64,000 nt of DNA from Pseudomonadota bacterium (GTDB lineage Bacteria; Pseudomonadota; Gammaproteobacteria; Pseudomonadales; Oceanobacteraceae). A model generated the notes under the pieces. It was not told the DNA's origin and ran no database searches. It was given only the letters and a program-made list of their open reading frames with translations. The position numbers and the translations under genes are program-made. Location of the stretch: contig JAIXHJ010000003.1 in NCBI GenBank assembly GCA_030145845.1, forward strand, positions 341,391-405,390, written 5' to 3'. This document shows positions 54,324-64,000 of the stretch, piece after piece. Numbering within the stretch: position 1 is the first letter of the stretch; the number at the start of each line of letters is the position of its first letter.

Positions 54324-55655
54324 ATGCAGACCGTACCACTGGAGCTTTTGATTAATGGCCTGACGGTGGCGGCGGGTGCCGCGCTGACGGTTGAACGTTT
54401 TACTGAAGTACTGAAACAGATCAAGGAACGGGCTAACCGTTATTTTCTTGAACGTGAAACCGGCCGGGCGCAGCAACAGGTACTGCAACAGGCCCGCGCG
54501 CAGCTGGATGCCATTGATCTGCAGCGCAGTCAGGGGGTGGCCGCCGCGGATGCCGTTCTGGCTGCAACCGATGCGCTGAATGCCGGGGCTGGCGCGGCGG
54601 CTGTGCCGGCAGCGGACAGCGAAACACCGGATAATTACGAACAGTACAGCGCCGTCCTGCACGTACCGCTGACGCCGGTTTCCACCACCACCGCGGCGGT
54701 GAACCTTTTTATCCGCATTGCGCCGATGGCGCTCGGCGTTATTCTCGCCGGCGTATTCAATCTGCATTTTATTGCCCTGTTTACCGGTCAGGAAGTGCTG
54801 GCTGTACGCACGCTGGCTGAGCAGCAGGCCTGGGGCAGTATTGCCCTGCAGACACTGGACACCTTTTTTACCGGCATTCTGATCGGCGGCGGCAGTCAGC
54901 CGGTGCATGTGCTGCTGCGGTTCCTGACCACGCGCAAACTGACCGATGCCGAGCGCCAGGCGCTGCAGCAGGTGGCTGATCCGGGGCAGGAAGCAGTCGC
55001 GGTCAGTGCGCCGGCCGCGGCGGCAGAGAACCCGCTGGCGTGGCAGGATATCCGTTACGAAGGCGGCGTTAATCCGCAGACGCTGGAACAGGTTCACCGC
55101 CGGGATGCAGACCCGGAACGCATCGTGGTGCATCACACCGCCATGCACAGCGATCTCGGTTTCCGCGCCATCGTGGATGAATTTCTGCAGCACAAACAAT
55201 GGCTCACCGGTTATCACTGCATCATCATGCCGGACGGCAGCATCCGCCCCTTCTGTCGCTGGGACCGCTGTGGCAATCACGCCAGAGACCACAACGCCAG
55301 CACGCTGGGCATCGCGTTTCACGGCAATTTCCATCAGCACGACGGCGACCGTTATTCCAATCATGATGGCCGCTACGGCAACACCCGGCCGACAGAAGCC
55401 CAGTTGCAGGCCGGCGCGCGGGTGATCGCTCTGTGGCGCTCGCTGTATCCCACGCTGGTGACGGATATTCAGCAGGGGGTGGTGCCGCACCGCGCCCTGA
55501 AAGGCGCGGCGACCGCCTGTCCGGGCAATCAGTTTCCGCTGACGCCGCTGCACAACCGGGTGATGGCCTTTGAACAGGCCTGGCAGGCATCGGCGCAGGC
55601 ACAGCAGCAGCTGGCGCTGTTCCAGGAAAAACCCTTTATTTATGCAGCCGGCTGA
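54324..55655 (+). CDS. Membrane-anchored N-acetylmuramoyl-L-alanine amidase, first gene of a novel operon
   Basis: A 443-residue protein in two parts. Residues 1-215 are a membrane domain with helices at about 5-25 and 125-155, ending TFFTGILIGGGSQPVHVLLRF. Residues about 250-415 are an Amidase_2 (PGRP/AmpD-like) domain with zinc ligands His270, His389 and Cys399 (HHTAM, PHRALKGAATACPGNQF); the Cys ligand resembles T7 lysozyme. It should cut the peptide from muramic acid. The membrane part is related to the whole of the next protein. Four genes follow each other without gaps, so they form one operon. Confidence 0.8.
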   Translation: MQTVPLELLINGLTVAAGAALTVERFTEVLKQIKERANRYFLERETGRAQQQVLQQARAQLDAIDLQRSQGVAAADAVLAATDALNAGAGAAAVPAADSETPDNYEQYSAVLHVPLTPVSTTTAAVNLFIRIAPMALGVILAGVFNLHFIALFTGQEVLAVRTLAEQQAWGSIALQTLDTFFTGILIGGGSQPVHVLLRFLTTRKLTDAERQALQQVADPGQEAVAVSAPAAAAENPLAWQDIRYEGGVNPQTLEQVHRRDADPERIVVHHTAMHSDLGFRAIVDEFLQHKQWLTGYHCIIMPDGSIRPFCRWDRCGNHARDHNASTLGIAFHGNFHQHDGDRYSNHDGRYGNTRPTEAQLQAGARVIALWRSLYPTLVTDIQQGVVPHRALKGAATACPGNQFPLTPLHNRVMAFEQAWQASAQAQQQLALFQEKPFIYAAG

Positions 55656-55666
55656 GGAGCGGATTT

Positions 55667-56266
55667 ATGGATATGTTTAATTCATCACTCACCATGCTGG
55701 CAGCGGCGCTGTTTTTTTCCCTGCTGATTGAACGTCTGCTGGAACTGCTGAAAGCCATTTATGATTTCTGTGAAGTCACGCTGGGTTTTCAGGATTACTG
55801 GAACCGCAGCGCCCGACGTCTGAGTCACCTGCTGGATGAGCAGATGCAGGGCGGTAAAGTCAGAGCGGAAGCAGCCAAAGCCATCCGTGATTATCTGCGC
55901 ACGGATTTTCCCGGACTGGAAGGTGTTAAAGCCGTGTCGGCTGACAGCCTGCGTTCCCTGGCGATTAAAGCAGGCAGTAAGGTGCTGGCATTATTGCTGG
56001 GTCTGACGCTGGCGCTGGCGATGGATATCAATTTATTTGCCCTGATTGAACAGCTGAACGATCAGGTGGCGCTGCTGAATAATGCTGACCCGCAGGATTA
56101 CCGCGGTTATTTTTCCAGCCAGTATATTCCCGGCTGGTTGGGCGAAATTGCCACCGGCGTTGCCATCGGTCTGGGCAGCAGTCCGGTGCATAAAATTATT
56201 TCGTCGCTGGAACAGTCGCGTAATAACCGTACCGATAAAAGCACTGCCGGTGAAGGAGAAGCCTGA
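55667..56266 (+). CDS. Membrane protein paralogous to the amidase membrane domain
   Basis: A 199-residue protein with helices at about 8-25, 100-120 and 150-170. It matches the amidase N-terminus in order: LIERLLELLKAI against LTVERFTEVLKQI, a central hydrophobic block ending NLFALIEQL against LHFIALFTGQ, and GVAIGLGSSPVHKIISSL against GILIGGGSQPVHVLLRFL. I do not recognise the family. It lies 11 bp after the amidase gene and shares one base with the next gene (TGATG). It could pair with the amidase in the membrane. Confidence 0.72.
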   Translation: MDMFNSSLTMLAAALFFSLLIERLLELLKAIYDFCEVTLGFQDYWNRSARRLSHLLDEQMQGGKVRAEAAKAIRDYLRTDFPGLEGVKAVSADSLRSLAIKAGSKVLALLLGLTLALAMDINLFALIEQLNDQVALLNNADPQDYRGYFSSQYIPGWLGEIATGVAIGLGSSPVHKIISSLEQSRNNRTDKSTAGEGEA

Positions 56267-56757
56267 TGGAAAAATTGATCTGGTTGCTGGAGCACGCTGA
56301 TATTCTGCTGGGGCTGATACTGTTGCTGGTGGCCTGTCTGATTTTACCGCGCCATGTCCGCTGGTATGTACTCACCGCCGGTATTGCCCTGCTGGCGATG
56401 CAGGTCTGGCAGGCGTACCGGGCGCGGGAAAAAATGCGCGCACTGGATGAACAGCGTAAAACATTGCAGCAGCGTCTGGCGGGTCTGGAAGACACCGCCG
56501 AAGAACTGAAAAAAAATAATGAACAACTGGCGGCCAATGCCGCCGCACTGGAGCGTGAGCGGCAGAGTCTGCAGCAGCGGTTGCAACAGCTGCAGCAGCG
56601 TGACCGCGACATTGATGCCGAAAAAACGGACGTGGAACAGCAGCTGCAGGATCAGCAGCAGAGTATTCAGGATGCCCGGGAACAGATCCGCCGCGGACTG
56701 GAAGCCGCGGCCCGGGTACAGGCGATTCAGTCGGCCGTCAGTAACGGAGGGCAATAA
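56266..56757 (+). CDS. Membrane-anchored coiled-coil protein
   Basis: A 163-residue protein with two N-terminal helices (about 10-28 and 33-52) and a long Gln/Glu/Leu-rich coiled coil (about 55-150). No family is recognised. It starts one base inside the previous stop codon (TGATG), so it is translationally coupled. The layout recalls phage spanin or tether proteins, but no sequence match is claimed. Confidence 0.72.
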   Translation: MEKLIWLLEHADILLGLILLLVACLILPRHVRWYVLTAGIALLAMQVWQAYRAREKMRALDEQRKTLQQRLAGLEDTAEELKKNNEQLAANAAALERERQSLQQRLQQLQQRDRDIDAEKTDVEQQLQDQQQSIQDAREQIRRGLEAAARVQAIQSAVSNGGQ

Positions 56758-56758
56758 C

Positions 56759-57355
56759 ATGCGCAGACAATGGCTGAGTGTACTGCTGCTGTCCGGCCTG
56801 AGCCTGGCGGCAGAGGCGGACAGACGCTGTGAGCTGATCATCAGCCGCGATAATCTGGTGGTCGCCGAAGTGAATGGTCAGCCGGTTTATACGCTGCCGA
56901 AAGCGGCGGTGGATGCTGAATTATCCCGGGACTGTATCTCTTATACCGATATTCTCAGGGGCAATGATCAGCTGCTGGCGCAGACGCAGGCGCTGCTGAA
57001 AACCCAGCAGGAGCTGAATCAGAAAATGTCAGAGCAGCTGGATGCCTACCGGGCACTGGTGGCGGACAGCAGTAACCTGAATAAAAATTACAGTGACCTG
57101 AGTCAGGGCTACAACGAGCAGCTCGGCCGCTATGTCACGCTGACCGGTGAGCTGCGCAGCGTCGCGCACGATTTTGATGGACTGGCCGGGGAATACCGCA
57201 GTATTGCTCAGAGCCTGTTACGCGAACGGCGCATCGGTGCCGCGGTCGGCGATGACGTGTATATGCTGCACGGCGGATACCGCTATATGAATCTGTTTTA
57301 TCTGAATCAGGACGGTGATGATAAGGTGCTGATCGGTGCAGAAATGAATTTCTGA
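56759..57355 (+). CDS. Secreted coiled-coil protein, last gene of the amidase operon
   Basis: A 198-residue protein with a signal peptide (about 1-18). The mature part starts with a small Cys-containing domain (RRCELIISRDNLVVAEVNGQPVYTLP), followed by a coiled coil (about 65-155) and a C-terminal beta-rich tail. No family is recognised. ATG 56759 has ACGGAGG upstream and follows the previous stop by one base; the longer frame starting earlier would be out of phase with the preceding gene's coding and is rejected. Confidence 0.72.
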   Translation: MRRQWLSVLLLSGLSLAAEADRRCELIISRDNLVVAEVNGQPVYTLPKAAVDAELSRDCISYTDILRGNDQLLAQTQALLKTQQELNQKMSEQLDAYRALVADSSNLNKNYSDLSQGYNEQLGRYVTLTGELRSVAHDFDGLAGEYRSIAQSLLRERRIGAAVGDDVYMLHGGYRYMNLFYLNQDGDDKVLIGAEMNF

Positions 57356-57371
57356 CCGATCAGCCCAGCGT

Positions 57372-58610
57372 TCAGTGGCGGCGCGGGAAACTGACCTGAA
57401 AGGCCTGCTGTACGGCACCACTGCCGTCATCCGGTGTGGTGATCATGGTCACGTCGGCCTGCTCACCATTCAGTTCAATGCGGGTAAAGCCCCAGCTCAT
57501 ACCACGCAGCCAGATTTCCCGGTACTGCGGATAATGACTGCGCTGATATTGCTGGAATGATGTATGCACCGGACGCTGTTTTGACGCAGCACCGGAGACG
57601 ATAACCGGCAGCGGCGGCTGATTTTCCCCGCAGGCGTCGGTGTGAATTTCCAGATCGTGTTCGTGCCCGGCAAGGTACATATCCGCATAGTCGCACAGGG
57701 TCGGCAGCAGCAGGCGGCGCAGAGCCCGTGCCTGTTCAAACTTGGTGCCGCCGGACGTCCACAGCGGGTGGTGGCCGGCAACAATTTTCCAGCGTGCCGG
57801 CGATTCGCGGATGGCCTGTTTAAACCAGCTCAGCTGTTCCTGTTCGCGGCCCTGCGGCAGCAGCCAGGGGTCAGCCTGTTCGCGTTGTGCATGCTGCACT
57901 TCACTGCCATCCGGGTTGAGGCGGTCATCGAGTACGTCGGTGGCGGCCAGCAGCAGATTGGTATCGAGAATAAAAAATTCGGCATCGCCGCGGGTAAAGG
58001 AATAGAAACCGGGTTCCGGCAGCACCATCTGCGGGTTGTCCGCGGCATTGAACCATTGCACCTGCGCATCGCGTCCGGCACGGGAGGTCTGCCAGTCGTG
58101 GTTGCCGAGCATGGCATAAATGCGGAAATCGTCATCGCTGGCCAGCAGCGGGCGGAAAGGCTGATCCAGAATTGCCTCGAAACGCCGGGCATCGGCAGCG
58201 CTGCCGTCGGCGCCGGCAGGATAAATGTTGTCGCCCATCATCAGCGCCAGATCGCAGCCCTGCTGCCGGCAGTGGCTGGTCATGGCGGCCGCTACCGGGT
58301 ACAGACCACTGGCTTCAATCACCTGCTGTTCATTCAGCTGGTGCGCCGGTGGCGGGGTGAAATCCGCGGCTGGCAGGCCTTTTTTCAGCCAGGAATGTTG
58401 TTCGTCGGCGAGATAGGCGGCCATATCCTGCGGGTTATTACGGATCGTGTCTTTCAGGTAGTCATAGTGATAACCACTGTCCCCGAACAGGATAAAGCGT
58501 ACGGCGGACGGGGAGGTGGTAACGGTTTCACTGGCTGGCTGATGGCTGCAGCCCAGCAGGGCGGCGCAGCACAGGCTGCCGAGCAGGGTGGATCTGAGCG
58601 GGAATGGCAT
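57372..58610 (-). CDS. Lipoprotein metallophosphoesterase (calcineurin-like)
   Basis: A 412-residue lipoprotein: signal LLGSLCCAALLGC with lipobox Cys at about 21. The calcineurin-like metal sites are FILFGDSGYHYD, LALMMGDNIYPAG, YAMLGNHDW, VAGHHPLW and AGHEHDLE. The order and the FGDSG start resemble purple acid phosphatase-type enzymes, so it probably releases phosphate from organic esters in the periplasm. GGAG lies upstream of the ATG. A CTGACCC...CTGTCAC pair near 58680 resembles a Pho box but has the wrong spacing. Confidence 0.85.
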   Translation of the reverse strand: MPFPLRSTLLGSLCCAALLGCSHQPASETVTTSPSAVRFILFGDSGYHYDYLKDTIRNNPQDMAAYLADEQHSWLKKGLPAADFTPPPAHQLNEQQVIEASGLYPVAAAMTSHCRQQGCDLALMMGDNIYPAGADGSAADARRFEAILDQPFRPLLASDDDFRIYAMLGNHDWQTSRAGRDAQVQWFNAADNPQMVLPEPGFYSFTRGDAEFFILDTNLLLAATDVLDDRLNPDGSEVQHAQREQADPWLLPQGREQEQLSWFKQAIRESPARWKIVAGHHPLWTSGGTKFEQARALRRLLLPTLCDYADMYLAGHEHDLEIHTDACGENQPPLPVIVSGAASKQRPVHTSFQQYQRSHYPQYREIWLRGMSWGFTRIELNGEQADVTMITTPDDGSGAVQQAFQVSFPRRH

Positions 58611-58681
58611 GCTGTACTCCGGGTTTCAGGACTGGCCTGCTTTGTAGCACAGCGCTGTGGCTCCCGGTGTGACAGTGGGGG

Positions 58682-58807
58682 TCAGATCAGCTCAGCCGCA
58701 GCAGATGTTGCGGGCTGCACCTCGGCTGGCGTGAGAGTGCCAGCCTGCAGTTTGAAACCGGCAACAACCAGCAGCACCAGCAGCGCCAGACGGAATGCCA
58801 TCACCAT
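58682..58807 (-). CDS. 41-residue membrane or secreted microprotein
   Basis: ATG 58807 follows AGGTGA by six bases and opens a 41-codon frame. The product starts MVMAFRLALLVLLVVAGF, a hydrophobic helix, then a short Ala/Thr/Pro-rich tail. It lies between the AraC-type regulator gene and the phosphoesterase gene on the same strand. The good ribosome site and signal-like start support a real gene; the function is unknown. Confidence 0.45.
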   Translation of the reverse strand: MVMAFRLALLVLLVVAGFKLQAGTLTPAEVQPATSAAAELI

Positions 58808-58908
58808 AAAATCACCTCATTGCAGATTCTCTGATAATAGCCCGTAAAGTGTATGGTTATTGCGTCATTCGGTATCTGGCAGCGGGTTACAAACGCTCCG
58901 GTAAGCGC

Positions 58909-59943
58909 TCAGCCGGTAAAAGGGCAGGCGTCCGGCTGGCGGCGGTAAGCCGATGGTGAGACACCAGACCAGCTGCGGAATGCGGTGGCAAAGTTGCTGG
59001 CATCACTGTAACCCAGCCGCGCGGCAATCTGCTCCACCGCCAGTGGGCTCTGTAATAACTGCCGGGCATGGCGGAAGCGGACCTCATCGCGCAGCTGGCG
59101 GAAGCTGCTGCCTTCGTTGCGCAGGTGGCGGTTGAGGGTGGCCGCTGACATACACAGCATGCTGGCCACCTGTCCGGCGGCGGGCATTTGCGCAAGATGG
59201 TCATCCAGAATCTGCGTGACCCGGTCAGACAGCGGCTGCTGCCGGTTCAGATCGTTGAGTGCGCTTTCCAGGCGGCTCTGCGCCAGGTTTTCCAGTTGTG
59301 GATTAAAGAAGGGCAGCGGATGCTCAAGGGCGGATTCTGGCCAGCTGAGGCGGTTGCCGGACTGGCCAGTCAGCACCTGACAGTGCGGCAGGGTGGTCTG
59401 CTGCGACAGGTCGGCGCTGACGGTGCTGTGGATGCAGCTGCAGGCCTGCTGACCACGGGGCCCGGTCAGGGTACGGCAGATGGTTTCAATGCTGCTGAGA
59501 AAAGCCAGCGTCAGAAAAGGGCCGGCCAGTTCATGGCCGAATCTGGCTTCAATAATCAGATGCCGCTGGCCGTGGCTGGCGGCGCGGCGGATGGCAAAAA
59601 TCTGCGCCCGGGTTTCAACATAGCGCATCACTTTCTGCGCCGCATCGGCCATGGTGGCACTGTACTGGGCGGCGTAACCCAAAGCGCCGTGACGCGCCAG
59701 GGTCATGCGTTTGCCATAATCCAGTGCCAGTGACATATCCCCGGTCAGCTGACAGAAACGATCCACCACATGCAGGCAGGATTCATGGCCGACACTGACG
59801 CCGGGCTGAAACAGAATGTCTTCGGTCAGCCCGGAACCGGGCAGCAGGTCGCCGGCGGACAGGCCCTGCTCGAAGGCCAGTTCGGTGAGCAGAATCAGGT
59901 AATCTGAGGAGATGCGGTAAATACCCGTACCCAGTGTGTTCAT
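58909..59943 (-). CDS. AraC-family transcriptional regulator
   Basis: A 344-residue regulator of the OruR/ArgR-like group. The N-terminal Arabinose_bd-like sensor domain spans about 15-195 (GYAAQYSATMADAAQKVMRYVETR). The C-terminal domain has two helix-turn-helix units (AATLNRHLRNEGSSFRQLRDEVRF and IAARLGYSDASNFATAFRSWSGVSPSAYRR). ATG 59943 gives the family start (GTGIYRISSDYL); upstream frame extension is over the promoter. The PF10118 hydrolase gene diverges from it and may be its target. Confidence 0.92.
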   Translation of the reverse strand: MNTLGTGIYRISSDYLILLTELAFEQGLSAGDLLPGSGLTEDILFQPGVSVGHESCLHVVDRFCQLTGDMSLALDYGKRMTLARHGALGYAAQYSATMADAAQKVMRYVETRAQIFAIRRAASHGQRHLIIEARFGHELAGPFLTLAFLSSIETICRTLTGPRGQQACSCIHSTVSADLSQQTTLPHCQVLTGQSGNRLSWPESALEHPLPFFNPQLENLAQSRLESALNDLNRQQPLSDRVTQILDDHLAQMPAAGQVASMLCMSAATLNRHLRNEGSSFRQLRDEVRFRHARQLLQSPLAVEQIAARLGYSDASNFATAFRSWSGVSPSAYRRQPDACPFTG

Positions 59944-60139
59944 CGGCGGCTTCTTATTGTTATGGCTCCGGGGCCCGGTCCGGATTGCCTGAATGGCACC
60001 GGCAAATGCGCTGAACTCACCGGACACTGACCCCGTCAGTATGTCATATTGGTTGCGGTGGAGGCATGTTCTGTGCGGCCTTCCCTGTCTGCAATAAGCG
60101 CTGCCGGTGGCGGCGATGACCATACAATCCGGAGTTCCT

Positions 60140-60985
60140 ATGACTGATTATAAAAATAAAGCGCAGTCACATGAGATCAGGCCACGGCGCATGGCCTTCG
60201 ATACTGACAGCCCGATGCGCCGCTATACGTTTGATAACAACGCGCTGATCAGCACCTTTTTCTACGCACTGTCGGCGATGTTCCCGGACGGGGAGCGCTT
60301 TTTCATTCATTCCGTGCGTAACTACCAGAAAGACATTGATGATCCGCAGCTGCTGGCACAGATCCGTGGCTTTATCGGCCAGGAAGCTCATCACGGACAT
60401 TCCCACGAAGCCCTGAATGAGGCCATTCAGGCCCTGGGCTTTCCCATGGACGAAGTCACGGCACATATGAAAAAACGCATTGAGATGCTGAAACGGGTAT
60501 TCGGCCGCGGCCGCCAGCTGGCGCTGACGGTAGCGATGGAGCATTTCACAGCGTCACTGGCGGAGTTTCTGCTGAAGCATCCGCAGGTGCTGGATGACAC
60601 CGATCCCACCATCCGCAAAATGCTGATCTGGCACGCGGTGGAGGAGATTGAACACAAAGCCGTGGCCTTTGACGTGTACCGCCTGCAGGTCGGGCGTGAG
60701 TTCATGCGCAAGCGGGTGATGGTGGTGGCCATGATCAGCCTGTTTGCCCGCATCGCTTACTTCCAGTACCGCATGCTGCGGGTACAGCGTTACTGGCCGT
60801 CGTTACGTGAATGGCTGGGGGCCTGGCGTTTCTTCTGGGGTAAACAGGGCATTCTGCGTGAGAACCTGCGCTCGCTGCGGCTGTTCTTCCGCACCGGTTT
60901 TCATCCCTGGGATATCGACCAGCATGATCTGATTGAGAATTGGCAGGAACGTCATCCGGATGTGGCAGCCCTGCAGAGCAACTGA
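60140..60985 (+). CDS. PF10118 metal-dependent hydrolase family protein
   Basis: A 281-residue protein of the PF10118 family. Its helices carry repeated His/Glu pairs: GERFFIHSVRNYQKD, FIGQEAHHGHSHEALN, AMEHFTASLAEF and WHAVEEIEHKAVAFDVY, the arrangement of a ferritin-like di-metal centre. The reaction is not established. ATG 60140 has GGAG upstream. It is divergent from an AraC-type regulator with about 200 bp between. Confidence 0.85.
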   Translation: MTDYKNKAQSHEIRPRRMAFDTDSPMRRYTFDNNALISTFFYALSAMFPDGERFFIHSVRNYQKDIDDPQLLAQIRGFIGQEAHHGHSHEALNEAIQALGFPMDEVTAHMKKRIEMLKRVFGRGRQLALTVAMEHFTASLAEFLLKHPQVLDDTDPTIRKMLIWHAVEEIEHKAVAFDVYRLQVGREFMRKRVMVVAMISLFARIAYFQYRMLRVQRYWPSLREWLGAWRFFWGKQGILRENLRSLRLFFRTGFHPWDIDQHDLIENWQERHPDVAALQSN

Positions 60986-61142
60986 TCCCGCCATCAGTGT
61001 CACACCGCCGGTGTGGCACTGAACCTCCTGTGACAATCGTTTTCATACTCCGCAGAGGCTTGTAATCGGCTCAGACGAGCCCATATAGCCTGTAGTCCCG
61101 TGGCCGCGAGGTCACCTGATGCACCACAACCCGGAGTTGACC

Positions 61143-61622
61143 GTGCCTTTATTTCTGATTTTTATCTTGGTTCCCGTGATCGAGCTGGCTGTGCTGATCA
61201 AAGTGGGTTCCCACATCGGCGTACTGTGGACCCTGGCGCTGATTTTCCTCACCGCCGTGATCGGCGTCGCCATCCTCAGGGCGCAGGGCCTTGCCACCCT
61301 GATGCGTGCCAACCGCAAACTCGAAGAGGGGGCAATTCCGGCCAAAGAACTGGCGGAAGGTTTCCTGCTGGCGCTGGCCGGTGCCATGCTGCTGACCCCC
61401 GGCTTCGTGACCGATGGCTTCGGCTTTATTCTGCTGATTCCTGCGGTGCGTTCGGCGCTGGTGGGATCGGTGCTGAACGTGCTCAAAGTCCGTACCGTGG
61501 GAGGCATGAGCCGTACGGTCTACCGTGAGCGCGAAGTCTATGAGCAGCCACCGGAAGAGCGTATTCACCACAGCAACCAGCGCCCGGAAACAATTGACGG
61601 CGACTATCGCCGCGAAGATTAA
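61143..61622 (+). CDS. fxsA: FxsA-family membrane protein
   Basis: A 159-residue inner-membrane protein with the FxsA pattern IELAVLIKVGSHIGVLWTLALIFLTAVIGVAILRAQG and LLLIPAVRSAL. Overexpressed FxsA relieves F-plasmid exclusion of phage T7 in E. coli; its normal role is unknown. GTG 61143 is preferred because GGAG lies six bases before it and the first helix then starts at once; an in-frame ATG at 61119 has no ribosome site. It precedes groES, as in E. coli. Confidence 0.9.
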   Translation: MPLFLIFILVPVIELAVLIKVGSHIGVLWTLALIFLTAVIGVAILRAQGLATLMRANRKLEEGAIPAKELAEGFLLALAGAMLLTPGFVTDGFGFILLIPAVRSALVGSVLNVLKVRTVGGMSRTVYREREVYEQPPEERIHHSNQRPETIDGDYRRED

Positions 61623-61643
61623 AAAAATTTTCACCGGGGGTGT

Positions 61644-61670
61644 TGAAAAGTTCTGCCGTCACCCCCAGTA
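61644..61670 (+). promoter_or_regulatory. Heat-shock (sigma-32 type) promoter of groESL
   Basis: TTGAAA (61644-61649) is followed after 14 bp by CCCCAGT (61664-61670), close to the sigma-32 pattern CTTGAAA-N13-15-CCCCATNT. It overlaps the inverted repeat GGGGGTG (61637-61643) / CACCCCC (61661-61667), which could also end fxsA transcription. A second hairpin GGACT/AGTCC lies in the leader. Confidence 0.7.
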
Positions 61671-61762
61671 AGCGAAACACAAGATTTTGGGCGGCGGGAC
61701 TGTGAGTCCTCCCCCGGTCATCAGCAAACAACATTGCTTAAATACATTGGAGATAACCTCAA

Positions 61763-62056
61763 ATGAAAATCCGTCCTTTACACGATCGCGTCGTTGTTCG
61801 TCGCAAGGAAGAAGAGCAAACCACCGCAGGCGGTATTCTGCTGCCGGGCTCCGCTGCTGAGAAACCAAACCAGGGCGAAGTGGTAGCCGTCGGTACGGGT
61901 CGTATTTCCAACAATGGTGAAGTCGTTCCTATGGCTGTCAGCGTCGGCGACACCGTCGTGTTCGGTAAATACTCCGGTTCCAACACCATCACTGTGGATG
62001 GTGAAGAGCTGCTGATCCTGAACGAAAGCGAAATCTACGGCGTACTCGAAGCCTGA
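61763..62056 (+). CDS. groS: Co-chaperonin GroES
   Basis: A 97-residue protein covering the full GroES fold. It begins [21 protein letters not shown], contains the mobile loop [12 protein letters not shown] that contacts GroEL, and ends EIYGVLEA. It caps the GroEL ring during folding. The ATG has GGAG upstream. groEL follows after 54 bp, and a heat-shock-type promoter precedes it. Confidence 0.98.
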   Translation: MKIRPLHDRVVVRRKEEEQTTAGGILLPGSAAEKPNQGEVVAVGTGRISNNGEVVPMAVSVGDTVVFGKYSGSNTITVDGEELLILNESEIYGVLEA

Positions 62057-62098
62057 TTACCCGCGTCAACGACGTTCCATTGGTTTAAGAATTGTTAA

Positions 62099-63751
<1,653 letters not shown>

Positions 63752-63771
63752 GCCCGCAGCTTCCGTTGCTG

Positions 63772-63799
63772 AAAAACCGGCCTTGTGGCCGGTTTTTTT
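63772..63799 (+). terminator. Intrinsic terminator after groEL
   Basis: AAAACCGGCC pairs with GGCCGGTTTT around loop TTGT, followed by more T. The tandem repeats begin directly after it. Confidence 0.85.
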
Positions 63800-63800
63800 A

Positions 63801-64000
63801 TGCCCGCCATCCCTGGCGGTCACCCTGCGGGCCGCACTCAGTGCGTTAAATACCGTTCCCGACGGTATTGTGTTGCCCGCCATCCCTGGCGGTCACCCTG
63901 CGGGCCGCACTCAGTGCGTTAAATACCGTTCCCGACGGTATTGTGTTGCCCGCCATCCCTGGCGGTCACCCTGCGGGCCGCACTCAGTGCGTTAAATACC
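63801..64000. repeat. Perfect 73-bp tandem repeats, at least 2.7 copies
   Basis: Copies start at 63801, 63874 and 63947, with no mismatch; the third is cut by the window end. Each unit holds three small hairpins: CGCCA-TCCC-TGGCG, GCACT-C-AGTGC and ATACCGT...ACGGTAT. The period is not a multiple of three, so this is not a coding repeat. Identity of the copies suggests recent expansion. Confidence 0.93.

Noticed and set aside
58672..58695. Pho box before the lipoprotein phosphoesterase
   Set aside because: CTGACCC and CTGTCAC are 10 bp apart instead of 11, and the site lies within the microprotein 3' end; too weak to list.
57372..58847. Long rightward frame opposite the phosphoesterase gene
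   Set aside because: The leftward gene has a lipobox and all calcineurin-like metal motifs; the opposite frame shows none.
63801..64000. CRISPR array
   Set aside because: The 73-bp units abut without variable spacers and contain several internal hairpins.

Overview
This is a chromosomal window from a gammaproteobacterium. Gene content and order point to a marine Oceanospirillales-type organism (Thalassolituus/Oceanobacter-like); that placement is inferred from the mix of genes, not from a marker. Typical gammaproteobacterial neighbourhoods are present: upp-uraA, tadA/mltF/purL, fxsA-groES-groEL, yciH-kefF-kefC, and pilU. Coding density is high and the base composition is moderately GC-rich, except at about 21.4-27.4 kb, which is clearly more AT-rich.

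Layout. 0-5.5 kb: an S1-domain RNA-binding protein and a parvulin, pyrimidine salvage (upp-uraA), a GH13_18 sugar phosphorylase and a cyclophilin-like protein, followed by a MITE-like element. 5.9-16.9 kb: leuA divergent from an Lrp-type regulator with a palindromic site between them, an orphan sensor kinase, a YhhN protein, yciH-kefF-kefC, a thioesterase, an orphan ExbB-like channel, tadA and mltF. 17.2-21.2 kb: purL, whose stop codon lies in a 143-bp interrupted palindrome. 21.5-27.4 kb: an accessory island with a ParDE-like toxin-antitoxin pair, an IS3-family orfA remnant and a 1526-residue protein that joins a Cap4-like nuclease motif, a STAND/NACHT-type NTPase and about 1000 residues of helical C-terminus. 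This resembles the Avs class of anti-phage proteins. 27.7-33.7 kb: pilU, a SHOCT protein with paired palindromes upstream, a divergent ECF sigma/anti-sigma and catalase/cytochrome b561 regulon with mirror-image promoters, and a MarR regulator with two operators. 33.7-45.4 kb: an esterase, a second cytochrome b561, an EmrAB-type efflux pair, a modified trypsin-like protease, an Anbu-type proteasome homologue, hemH, an RRM protein, a crotonase, a DMT transporter and a small lipoprotein operon. 45.4-50.0 kb: a probable phosphate-starvation module (PhoD-like phosphatase, alkaline-phosphatase superfamily enzyme, TonB-dependent receptor) behind a three-unit Pho box. 50.2-61.0 kb: grxB, an ABC exporter, an ornithine/lysine decarboxylase, an unrecognised four-gene envelope operon with an amidase, a lipoprotein phosphoesterase, an AraC regulator and a PF10118 metal-dependent hydrolase. 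61.1-64.0 kb: fxsA and groESL behind a heat-shock-type promoter, then perfect 73-bp tandem repeats running off the window.

The strongest candidates for new biology are the nuclease-STAND protein in its island and the four-gene amidase/membrane operon at 54.3-57.4 kb, in which two adjacent proteins carry the same unnamed membrane domain. No rRNA, tRNA or CRISPR array was recognised.
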